This document shows positions 57,069 to 64,000 of a stretch of DNA of 64,000 nt, in pieces. This DNA comes from an uncultured Prevotellaceae bacterium (GTDB lineage Bacteria; Bacteroidota; Bacteroidia; Bacteroidales; Bacteroidaceae): assembly GCA_900314655.1 (NCBI GenBank), contig OMWC01000002.1:124001-188000 (forward strand), read 5' to 3'. Within the stretch, counting starts at the first letter, position 1. Each line of letters opens with the position of its first letter. Both the position numbers and the translations under genes were made by a program. The notes beneath the pieces are model-generated. The model saw only the letters and a list, made by a program, of their open reading frames with translations. It made no database searches and was not told the origin of the DNA.

Positions 57069-58109
57069 TTATTGCACACCGTCCTTGCGGAGCTTCTGCT
57101 GCCATTTCCAAGCACTCCGAAGCACGTCCTCGATATTAGCCTCTGCTTTCCAGCCCAACACCTTGTTGGCCTTGTCCACATTGCCCCATACCTTCTCAAT
57201 ATCACCTTCACGACGCGGTGCATAGGTCCAATTGAGTTTCACGCCTGTAGCCTTCTCAAAACCTTCCACCACCTGAAGTGTACTCCAACCGGTACCAGTA
57301 CCGATGTTAAACACTTCTACCTTTTCGCACTCAGGTTTGTCAAGCACACGCTCCATAGCTTTCACATGAGCCTTGGCCAGATCTACGACATAGATGTAGT
57401 CGCGGATACAAGTTCCGTCGGGCGTGTTATAGTCGTTACCGAAGATTTTCAGCTGTTCGCGTATGCCCATAGCCGTCTGAGTGACAAACGGAATGAGATT
57501 CATAGGTACTCCGTTGGGCAATTCTCCAATTTCAGCGGATGGATGTGCGCCGATAGGATTGAAATAGCGCAGGATGATGGCCTTGATGGGAGCACCCGAA
57601 TGGATGAAGTCCTGAATGATTTCCTCATTGATCTGCTTCGTGTTTCCGTAGGGCGACAATGCCTTCTGGATAGGAGCCTCTTCGGTTACGGGCAGGTTTT
57701 CAGGCGTAGGCTGACCATATACCGTACATGAAGATGAGAAGATGATGCCCTTCACATCATATTTCGGCATCAACTCCAGCAGATTAAGCAATGAGGTAAT
57801 GTTATTGCGATAATACATCAAAGGCTTCTCCACGCTCTCTCCCACAGCTTTAGATGCGGCAAAGTGAATGATGCCTTCGATGGCAGGATATTTCTGAAAT
57901 ACAGACTCAAGCGCCTCTTTGTCGCAACAGTCCACCTGCTCGAAAGCGGGACGTGTGCCCGTGATGCGCTCAATGCCGTCGATACTATCGGCCTTTGAAT
58001 TACTCAGGTTATCCACGATAACCACCTGATAGCCGGCTTCGATTAGTTCAACAGATGTATGGCTTCCAATAAAGCCCGTACCACCTGTAACGAGAATAGT
58101 CTGTTTCAT
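57069..58109 (-). CDS. galE: UDP-glucose 4-epimerase
   Basis: GalE interconverts UDP-glucose and UDP-galactose for envelope sugar supply and galactose use. The 346-residue short-chain dehydrogenase-type protein has the NAD motif VTGGTGFIGSHT (about residues 6-17), the DNLSNSK segment, HFAASKAVGES near residue 83, SSSCTVYG near residue 126, the catalytic SPYGNTK (YxxxK near residue 152) and RYFNPIGAHPS near residue 180. Standard length and motifs. A -7 box precedes it. Confidence 0.96.
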   Translation of the reverse strand: MKQTILVTGGTGFIGSHTSVELIEAGYQVVIVDNLSNSKADSIDGIERITGTRPAFEQVDCCDKEALESVFQKYPAIEGIIHFAASKAVGESVEKPLMYYRNNITSLLNLLELMPKYDVKGIIFSSSCTVYGQPTPENLPVTEEAPIQKALSPYGNTKQINEEIIQDFIHSGAPIKAIILRYFNPIGAHPSAEIGELPNGVPMNLIPFVTQTAMGIREQLKIFGNDYNTPDGTCIRDYIYVVDLAKAHVKAMERVLDKPECEKVEVFNIGTGTGWSTLQVVEGFEKATGVKLNWTYAPRREGDIEKVWGNVDKANKVLGWKAEANIEDVLRSAWKWQQKLRKDGVQ

Positions 58110-58141
58110 TGTTTTCTTCTAAAGTATTCAAATTTCAACTA

Positions 58142-58149
58142 CAAAGGTA
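58142..58149 (-). promoter_or_regulatory. -7 box (TACCTTTG) of galE
   Basis: Minus-strand TACCTTTG lies 32 nt before the galE ATG at 58109. Confidence 0.65.
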
Positions 58150-58218
58150 ATGCTTTTTTTCGATAAACAAAAAGAAAAGCAAATATTTTTGATTTTTACT
58201 TTAGCTTAACGCATAAAA

Positions 58219-58689
58219 TCAGTATTCCACTTTGTCATCTTTCAGCGTCCAGGCGCGGAATGGCGCGAGGGCTTCTTCGTGCATGATGAAGTGAGGATTG
58301 AGCTGACGGTCGGCATAGGGCTTCGCAAGCTCGCGGTAGATGAAGGCATCACCAAAGTTGATAGCCTCGGCATCATCCTTGGTTCCCCCGCAATAAAGAT
58401 GCGAGATATGAGCCCAATAGATAGCGCCCAGACACATCGGGCACGGCTCACACGAACTATAGATAGTGGAGCCTTCCAGATCGAAAGTGCTCAACTTGGA
58501 GCAGGCGTTCCGTATGGCTGTCACTTCGGCATGAGCCGTAGGGTCATTGTTGGTTGTCACCCGGTTAACGCCCGTAGCCAGGACCTTGCCATCCTTTACG
58601 ATAACTGCACCAAAGGGGCCTCCCCCATTCTTCACATTCTCAACGGCCAGATCGATAGCCATCTGCATATACTTTTCGTTGTTGTCCAT
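58219..58689 (-). CDS. Nucleoside/guanine deaminase (CMP/dCMP deaminase fold)
   Basis: This 156-residue zinc deaminase has the motif AHAEVTAIRNAC (HxE, about residue 53) and SCEPCPMCLGAIYWAHI (PCxxC, about residues 80-95). The family opening is MQMAIDLAVENVKNGGGPFGAVIVKDG. The sequence around the active site and the C-terminal EALAPFRAWTLKDDKVEY are most like the guanine deaminase branch, but substrate assignment by eye is tentative. It follows the GH97 gene on the same strand after 28 bp. Confidence 0.9.
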   Translation of the reverse strand: MDNNEKYMQMAIDLAVENVKNGGGPFGAVIVKDGKVLATGVNRVTTNNDPTAHAEVTAIRNACSKLSTFDLEGSTIYSSCEPCPMCLGAIYWAHISHLYCGGTKDDAEAINFGDAFIYRELAKPYADRQLNPHFIMHEEALAPFRAWTLKDDKVEY

Positions 58690-58717
58690 GATTACTATAA
58701 TTTAAATCATCTTTTCA

Positions 58718-60655
58718 TTACTCCACGATAGCCGTCCAGCCACCTGCAGGTGCAAGATGGATGTTGACGGGATTGCCGTCGATCGTCATTTCATGGCTCT
58801 GCCAGTCGGTGGCTTCACGATCAGCATTCACACCATCAGCAAAGACCAGGGCTTTACGGCCACTCAGGAAAGAGAGGTTGAGCTGAAGGTCGCGGGAAGT
58901 CCAGTTGTTCATGGCTGCCACATACCACGTATTGCCTTTCCTACGGGCCAACGCAAGCCACTCTCCCATTTCACCGCCCAAGACTACAGTTTCATCGAAG
59001 GTTGTGGGAATGCTGGCTATAAAGGCAGCACACTCAGGGTTCTGCAGATACTTGGAAGGACTGTCGGCCATCATCTGGAGAGGAGCTTCGAAGAGCGTGT
59101 ACATAGCCATCTGATGCACGCGAGTGCCCTGACTCATAGGATTGTTATTGTTGCCAAAGAAGTTGCCTTTCGTGGCATTGAGCATAGCTCCGGGCGTATA
59201 GTCCATCGGTCCGGGGAGTGCACGCAGATAAGGAATCGTGCAGTCATAGCGAGGCTGGTCGTGCAAGGGGCCGTTGGCTGTGCGTGGCTCCCACTTGGAG
59301 TTTTCCAATCCCTTCACGCCCTCAAAGTTCACCACGTTCGGATAGGCTCGCTGAATGCCCGAAGGCTTCAGCCCATGGTAGTCAACCAGCAGATGATACT
59401 TGGCTGCCATGGCAGCAATCTCATAGCTTGAACGAATGACGCGCTGGTCATCCCTGTCGAAGAAGTCCACCTTAAATCCGCAGACACCCAGATCGGCATA
59501 GTGCTTCATCACCTTCTCGGTATCATTGAGCAGACTCCGCCACGAAGCCCATAGGATAATGCGTACACCCTGCTTATGGGCATACTCCAAAACGGCAGGC
59601 ACGTCAATATCGGGATTCAGGTCTTCCATCAGGCTCTCCCTGCCGCTCCATCCTTCATCGATAATGACATATTCCAGATTATACTTCTTGGCAAAGTCTA
59701 TATAATATTTATAGGTATCGGTGTTCACACCGGCATGGAATGGCACGCCCGTCAGATTCCAGTTGTTCCACCAGTCCCATGCCACTTTGCCCGGCTTAAT
59801 CCATGAAACATCCTTCAACCGGCATTGGGGAGCCAGCAGCTGGCCCATGTCGCAATTTAGCAACTGGCTATCCTCTTCCGTGACGAGCACGATTCTCCAA
59901 GGCAATGCCTGGGGACCTTCCAAACGAGCGATATAAGGTGCGCGCTTGGTGGGAACCAGATTCAGTCGGTCAAAACCGCCAATCTTTTCTTCTAAAGGAA
60001 CGGATGCAAACTCGGTGACGAGCGTATGGCCCTGTCCTTTCTTCAAGAACATGCCGGGATAGTTTTCCACGCCTGTCTCCATCACCACGGCTTTCTTTCC
60101 ACCAGGCAGACACACGGCCAGCGGCGTGATGGCTATAGAGTCGGGAAACATCTGCGAGAGACGCTGCTCATCATAGTATGACTCGAATGAATAGCAATAG
60201 CGTTCGCCTCCACGGTTATCATTCACGTAAGGCACAAATGCCTGATAATCATCCGAGAAACGAAACTCGCTCGATTCCTTGTTTATATCTATCGGGTGAT
60301 TGCCGCGATAGACAAAACGATAAGCCGCACCAATGTTGTATGCACGCACCTCAAGGTCAAAGTCCTGCAATTTCAAGGTCAGCAAGTTGTATTCATCCTT
60401 CACCGAGGCCTTCTTGTAAAAAGGCGTTGGAATCGTCTGGCTGACCTTTCCCTTCTTCACTTTTTTCACCTTGCCGTCGAAACCCATAGCCGAAGACATG
60501 AGAACACAGGTCTGTTCATGGTCAATCTGCCAGCGAAGCTGTTGTCGGTCATTGACAGTCACCTTGATTTTGCCGTCGGGTGAAACGACCTTGTAATCCT
60601 TAGCCACCGAAGAAGAAGCCAATAGCAAACCTATTAGCACGAGATAATTTTTCAT
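58718..60655 (-). CDS. GH97-family glycosidase, exported
   Basis: This 645-residue exported glycosidase has a signal peptide (MKNYLVLIGLLLASSSVAKD). The N-terminal GH97 beta-sandwich follows (VVSPDGKIKVTVNDRQQLRW), then the barrel (WDWWNNWNLTGVPFHAGVNTDTYKYYIDFA near residue 333, YVIIDEGWSGR near residue 367, GFKVDFFDRDDQ near residue 430, NFEGVKGLENSKW near residue 473). GH97 includes both inverting alpha-glucosidases (SusB type) and retaining alpha-galactosidases. The Asp in VDFFDRDDQ suggests the retaining type, though I did not align it. Start chosen from the signal peptide. Probably periplasmic and encoded with an AraC regulator and dapA. Confidence 0.92.
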   Translation of the reverse strand: MKNYLVLIGLLLASSSVAKDYKVVSPDGKIKVTVNDRQQLRWQIDHEQTCVLMSSAMGFDGKVKKVKKGKVSQTIPTPFYKKASVKDEYNLLTLKLQDFDLEVRAYNIGAAYRFVYRGNHPIDINKESSEFRFSDDYQAFVPYVNDNRGGERYCYSFESYYDEQRLSQMFPDSIAITPLAVCLPGGKKAVVMETGVENYPGMFLKKGQGHTLVTEFASVPLEEKIGGFDRLNLVPTKRAPYIARLEGPQALPWRIVLVTEEDSQLLNCDMGQLLAPQCRLKDVSWIKPGKVAWDWWNNWNLTGVPFHAGVNTDTYKYYIDFAKKYNLEYVIIDEGWSGRESLMEDLNPDIDVPAVLEYAHKQGVRIILWASWRSLLNDTEKVMKHYADLGVCGFKVDFFDRDDQRVIRSSYEIAAMAAKYHLLVDYHGLKPSGIQRAYPNVVNFEGVKGLENSKWEPRTANGPLHDQPRYDCTIPYLRALPGPMDYTPGAMLNATKGNFFGNNNNPMSQGTRVHQMAMYTLFEAPLQMMADSPSKYLQNPECAAFIASIPTTFDETVVLGGEMGEWLALARRKGNTWYVAAMNNWTSRDLQLNLSFLSGRKALVFADGVNADREATDWQSHEMTIDGNPVNIHLAPAGGWTAIVE

Positions 60656-60668
60656 ATGATTAGTGTTA

Positions 60669-61553
60669 TTAAACGATAATTCGTGTCTTGTGATAGTTCT
60701 CACGGAACTCCGTCGGCGAGCATGACTTCTTGCGCTTGAAGATGCGGTTGAAGTTGCTCAGATTATTGAAACCGCAATCGAATGAGATTTCAGACACACT
60801 TCGGCTCGTGTCCACGAGCAGCCGGGCAGCATAACCCAGGCGAATGTCAATAATATAGTCAGAAAGGTTGCGTCCGGTGTGCAACTTAAAGAACCTACTG
60901 AACGCCGAAGGACTCATACCGGCAATATCAGCCAGCTGCCCCAACCGCAGTTCGTCCATATAGTTCTGGGCGATGAAATTCTTCACCTTCAGGATGCGGC
61001 GCGAATCATCCTGCACGGCCACCTTGGCATAGCTTGAGCTGGCCAGCGTGCGTATACCATCACATTTGGAGAGTTCGTAGAGAATCGTCATGAACTGCAT
61101 CACGGCATAGAAACCATCCTGAATAGACGAGAGCGTGTCAATCTCCTTATAGACCTTCATGATGGCGCTGATGGGGAAGCAGATGCCTTTGCGGGCCTCG
61201 TTCATCATCTTGCGTACTGACATGAAAGGATTGCGCCCAAAGAGCGAGTCTTCACTCATGCCCAGATCGAACTGAACGGTCACCTCGCGGATATCCTCAC
61301 TCGTACAGGTGTTCTGCTCCCAGACGTGTTCCAAATCAGGTGAGGTAATCAGCACCAAGTCATATTCGCCGATAATCTCATTGCTATCGCCCACGATGCG
61401 GCGAACTCCCGGTGCATGCTCCACGAAGTTCAGTTCGAAAACCTCATGATTATGTATCGGATAGGTAAACTCTTTCTTGTGACGGTCGGCTATATATAGC
61501 ACGTCCTTACCCATCAAGGGCGTAATCTCATGAATAATTCTCCTTTCATCCAT
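60669..61553 (-). CDS. AraC-family transcriptional regulator
   Basis: This 294-residue protein has an N-terminal cupin-type sensing domain (HNHEVFELNFVEHAPGVRRIVGDSN, about residues 30-55) and two C-terminal helix-turn-helix motifs: RLGQLADIAGMSPSAFSRFFKLHTGRNLSDYI near residue 205 and VSEISFDCGFNNLSNFNRIFKRKKSCSPTEFREN near residue 252. The layout is like sugar-responsive AraC regulators. It lies between dapA (3-bp gap) and the GH97 gene (13-bp gap), so control of the glycosidase by this protein is likely but inferred. Confidence 0.93.
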   Translation of the reverse strand: MDERRIIHEITPLMGKDVLYIADRHKKEFTYPIHNHEVFELNFVEHAPGVRRIVGDSNEIIGEYDLVLITSPDLEHVWEQNTCTSEDIREVTVQFDLGMSEDSLFGRNPFMSVRKMMNEARKGICFPISAIMKVYKEIDTLSSIQDGFYAVMQFMTILYELSKCDGIRTLASSSYAKVAVQDDSRRILKVKNFIAQNYMDELRLGQLADIAGMSPSAFSRFFKLHTGRNLSDYIIDIRLGYAARLLVDTSRSVSEISFDCGFNNLSNFNRIFKRKKSCSPTEFRENYHKTRIIV

Positions 61554-61556
61554 GGC

Positions 61557-62438
61557 CTAAAGCTCCTTTAAGATTTCGGAAATGCGCTGCTTGGTCGTGA
61601 TTCGCGTTGGCACCAACGGCAGACGGAGCACATTCTCGATGAAGCCCATCTCGGAAAGCATGGCCTTCACACCGGCTGGGTTGCCATCAACGAAGAGTAA
61701 GGAGAAAAGGTCGGTAAACTTATGATGAATCTTGCGGGCAGCGGCAAACTCATTGTTAAATTCCAGTCGCAACATCTTGGAGAACTCACGAGGCAGAGCG
61801 TTGCCGATCACGGAGATCACGCCCACAGCACCGCATGCCACCATCGGATAGGTCAAGGCATCGTCGCCACTGATGACGGCAAAGTCTTTCGGTGCATTCT
61901 TCAGGATTTCGTCCACCTGCTCCAGCGAACCGCTGGCCTCCTTGATGGCCACGATGTTCTGACAGTCACGGGCCAGGCGGACAGTTGTCTCTGCCTTCAT
62001 GTTGATACCTGTTCGGCCAGGCACGTTATAGAGCACCACGGGAAGAGATGTAGCAGAGGCAATGGCCTTGAAATGCTGATACAGACCTTCCTGAGAAGGC
62101 TTATTATAATAGGGACAAACCGAGAGCACGCCGTCAATGCCGTGCCAGTCGGCCGTGCGGAGTTCTTCCACCACGGCAGCAGTGTTATTGCCGCCACATC
62201 CCATTAGGATGGGCACCTGACCGTTGACCAGTTCTATCACAAGATTCTTGATGTTGGTCTTTTCCTCGGCAGTCAATGTGGGTGTCTCGCCCGTAGTAGC
62301 CAGGATGCAGAGGAAATCAGCACCGTTATCCAGTTGAAAACGTACAAGTCTTTTGAGTGCTGCATAATCCACGGCACCATCGGCCGTGAAGGGAGTTATC
62401 AGCGCTATGCCTAAACCTTTGAAGATGTTGCGTGTCAT
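61557..62438 (-). CDS. dapA: 4-hydroxy-tetrahydrodipicolinate synthase
   Basis: DapA condenses pyruvate with aspartate semialdehyde in lysine/diaminopimelate synthesis. The 293-residue protein has GIALITPFTADGAVDYAALKRLV, ATTGETPTLTAEEK (the Thr pair, about residues 45-49), SVCPYYNKPSQEGLYQHF (catalytic Tyr near 135), LYNVPGRTGINM (Arg near 140) and the Schiff-base lysine in IVAIKEASG near residue 164. These match true DapA rather than N-acetylneuraminate lyase. It heads a leftward group with the AraC and GH97 genes. Confidence 0.94.
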   Translation of the reverse strand: MTRNIFKGLGIALITPFTADGAVDYAALKRLVRFQLDNGADFLCILATTGETPTLTAEEKTNIKNLVIELVNGQVPILMGCGGNNTAAVVEELRTADWHGIDGVLSVCPYYNKPSQEGLYQHFKAIASATSLPVVLYNVPGRTGINMKAETTVRLARDCQNIVAIKEASGSLEQVDEILKNAPKDFAVISGDDALTYPMVACGAVGVISVIGNALPREFSKMLRLEFNNEFAAARKIHHKFTDLFSLLFVDGNPAGVKAMLSEMGFIENVLRLPLVPTRITTKQRISEILKEL

Positions 62439-62459
62439 AATTCTTTGAAATTTCGGTTA

Positions 62460-62467
62460 CAAAAGTA
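62460..62467 (-). promoter_or_regulatory. -7 box (TACTTTTG) of the dapA group
   Basis: Minus-strand TACTTTTG fits TAnnTTTG, with about 21 nt before the dapA ATG. Confidence 0.6.
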
Positions 62468-62580
62468 CAACTTTTCGTGCAAACCACAAAATTATTGTTC
62501 AACTTTTAAGCCTTACTTGTACTATTTTGCTTATTCCGATACATTCGGGAATACAAAACAACCGGCCTTCGGAGCCAAAC

Positions 62581-63309
62581 TCAATAGGCAACATCCTCCA
62601 GAAAAAGCGCATGGGCGGGCATTGACTCGCCAGCTTGCGTGCGCTGCTTGCCTTCCACTATCTTGCGGAATTCGTCGAGCGTGACCCGATGGCGCCCCAC
62701 GTCAATCATCGTGCCCACCACGGCCCTCACCATATTGCGAAGGAAGCGGTTGGCAGAGATGCGGAAGTACCAATGCGACGAATCCACCTGAATCCAGCGG
62801 GCCTCGGTGACATGGCAGAGCGTGGTCTTCACGTCAGAATGCGACTTACAGAAGGCTCCGAAATCATCGTATGTGCAGAGAATGCGCCCGGCTTCGTTCA
62901 TCAGCTGGAAATCAAGCTCGTAGTGGAGCTCGCAGGAATACTGGCGGCAGAATGGATCGCGCTCGGTGTGAAGATAGTAGTGATAGGTGCGACGCGTAGC
63001 CGAGAAGCGGGCATGCATACCATCGGCCACCGGCTCTATGCGATAGATGGCAATGTCGCGAGGAAGCATCCGCCCCAGCCTATAAGCCGTCTGCTGACAA
63101 TCCAACGGCCCGTCAAAATCGAAATGGGCCACCATCCGGCGGGCATGTACGCCAGCATCCGTACGCCCAGCTCCCACGATTTCAATCTCCCTGCGAATCA
63201 ATACGGACAAGGCTTTCTGCAACTCCTCCTGCACGGAGTTGGCATCGGGCTGGATCTGCCAGCCATGATAGTTCGTGCCATCGTAGGCAAGATGGATGAA
63301 GTATCTCAT
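62581..63309 (-). CDS. truA: tRNA pseudouridine synthase A
   Basis: TruA makes pseudouridine at positions 38-40 of tRNA anticodon arms. The 242-residue protein starts MRYFIHLAYDGTNYHGWQIQPDANSVQEEL and carries the catalytic aspartate in VGAGRTDAGVHARRMVAHFD (GRTDxGVHA, about residue 52). It also has ATRRTYHYYL near residue 104 and FLRNMVRAVVGTMIDVGRH near residue 198. The start overlaps the stop of the upstream gene by 4 bp. Confidence 0.96.
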   Translation of the reverse strand: MRYFIHLAYDGTNYHGWQIQPDANSVQEELQKALSVLIRREIEIVGAGRTDAGVHARRMVAHFDFDGPLDCQQTAYRLGRMLPRDIAIYRIEPVADGMHARFSATRRTYHYYLHTERDPFCRQYSCELHYELDFQLMNEAGRILCTYDDFGAFCKSHSDVKTTLCHVTEARWIQVDSSHWYFRISANRFLRNMVRAVVGTMIDVGRHRVTLDEFRKIVEGKQRTQAGESMPAHALFLEDVAY

Positions 63310-63968
63310 TCGTGCTGCCCAAGTTTTTTCTTAGGAAACTTTGGACATGTGCCCCAACTCACCTCATCGTCCCTGCCGTCCATATAGGATTTCGTGAATT
63401 TCACCTTGCCGGTGGAATAGTTGTAAGACGCTTCGTTGAACGACTGAGTGTCGCGATCGTAGTCACTATCCAGTTTGCCGATGAGCTCGAAGTCGCCGTT
63501 CTGATAGCGATAGAGTTCTTCTATGTCCATCACGATTGAACCTGCCTGATCCGAATGGTTCTCGATGCGGAGCACGCCGCGGTCTGTGATGGTCACTTTG
63601 TTGGTGTTATCCATCATCAAGCCTTCCATGGTCATCAAGTCATCGTCAAGAATCGGCAGTTCCTTAGGGTATTCCTTGTAGAGAACGTACGTGCCGTCGG
63701 CCTTGCCCCAGTAGATGGCCAATACGGGCTGGTTGTTGTTGTAGATAGTGCCGTCGGTGCGCTTCACGATGTGCACGGCGCTGTCGGGCGTAGCCATGAT
63801 AACCAGGTCGGCCAGCCCGTCCTTGTTGAGGTCGCCGGTGGGCTCACAGTCAATTCGCCAGCCCTTCGGGGTGACATCCTTAGCCGATGCCCCGGAACGT
63901 TTGAAATTTTGAGCGTTGACAACCGTGGAATACAGCACGGTCAGCAGCAGGAAGATAAACTTATGCAT
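63306..63968 (-). CDS. Exported hypothetical protein
   Basis: I do not recognise a specific family. The 220-residue protein has a signal peptide (MHKFIFLLLTVLYSTVVNAQ) and one calcium-loop-like FG-GAP segment (GDLNKDGLADLVIMATPD, about residue 46). The rest is beta-rich and ends KKKLGQHE. It resembles the repeats of beta-propeller proteins but is too short for a full propeller. It is cotranscribed with truA through a 4-bp overlap; the 32 bp upstream of it to the window edge show no clear promoter. Confidence 0.8.
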   Translation of the reverse strand: MHKFIFLLLTVLYSTVVNAQNFKRSGASAKDVTPKGWRIDCEPTGDLNKDGLADLVIMATPDSAVHIVKRTDGTIYNNNQPVLAIYWGKADGTYVLYKEYPKELPILDDDLMTMEGLMMDNTNKVTITDRGVLRIENHSDQAGSIVMDIEELYRYQNGDFELIGKLDSDYDRDTQSFNEASYNYSTGKVKFTKSYMDGRDDEVSWGTCPKFPKKKLGQHE

Positions 63969-64000
63969 ATGCCTTATGTTATGATATTTTCTTGCCAGTA

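Overview
The window comes from a Bacteroidales chromosome, most like Prevotella or a close relative. Three things point there. Promoters repeatedly carry the Bacteroidetes -7 box TAnnTTTG. A large secreted protein ends in a short type IX secretion style tail (YNMNGQ...GLYIVNGKKVIVK). The gene families are typical of the group: RnfB with extra ferredoxin motifs, a GH97 enzyme, PPi-dependent phosphofructokinase, the methylmalonyl-CoA carboxylase cluster, DUF4421 and golvesin/amidase-like proteins. I see no rRNA, transposase, integrase, phage gene or CRISPR array, and one tRNA (Cys).

Layout. 1-2.2 kb: the start of an rnf electron-transport operon read leftward (RseC-like, rnfB, rnfC cut by the edge). 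2.4-4.8 kb: a small hypothetical with a duplicated promoter, a GHL10 glycosidase and a FeoB-associated Cys-rich peptide. 4.8-12.3 kb is the accessory-looking part: tRNA-Cys and its terminator, a 22-bp tandem repeat array, a 1787-residue DUF4011/SF1-helicase/PD-(D/E)XK/DUF3320 protein (a defence-type architecture), a DUF4421 protein, the orphaned C-terminal end of a flavodoxin-family gene, a large imperfect hairpin element, and a second 22-bp array. 12.5-14.7 kb: a secreted surface protein and a small acidic partner. 14.8-24.2 kb: mostly leftward housekeeping genes (AlaX-like editing protein, GH13 amylase, fabD, Crp-type regulator, lepA, yebC, pheT). 24.3-29.7 kb: a TonB-dependent receptor, a second and unrelated 22-bp palindromic array, and the methylmalonyl-CoA epimerase/carboxylase operon, which includes a 51-residue gene that is easily missed. 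29.7-32.4 kb: MFS transporter, panB and a HAD phosphatase, all leftward. 32.5-37.2 kb: a six-gene rightward operon (RsiV-like lipoprotein, rsmG, MBL hydrolase, ruvC, tandem ABC protein, hypothetical). 37.2-42 kb: a leftward yhcH-glgB-DUF6057-like operon and a MORN-repeat protein. 42-47.7 kb: kdsB, a second hairpin element fused to a seven-unit 22-bp array, a FadL-like porin, a Trp/Tyr/Gly-rich exported protein, prmA and a GH25 lysozyme. 47.7-57 kb: PPi-phosphofructokinase, a PlsC-like acyltransferase, a 907-residue golvesin/amidase-like lipoprotein, a YgiQ radical SAM protein overlapping a PP2C-like gene, a LuxR regulator and the fourth 22-bp array. 57-64 kb: galE, then a leftward dapA-araC-GH97-deaminase group, truA and an exported hypothetical.

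The most unusual signal is not a gene. Short direct repeats with the core CAAAGTATCATCCGTTG sit in four intergenic gaps, in arrays of 4, 4, 7 and 5 units at almost exactly 22-bp spacing. They are separated by 5-bp spacers, some of which look like reverse complements of one another. Two of the arrays lie next to hairpin elements that share a loop sequence but have different self-complementary arms. A different array at 26.8 kb uses a palindromic core (TGCACAATTTGTGCA) at the same 22-bp period. I do not recognise a named family for these; their function is open.

All calls come from reading sequence and motifs by eye. No database search, alignment program or folding program was run.
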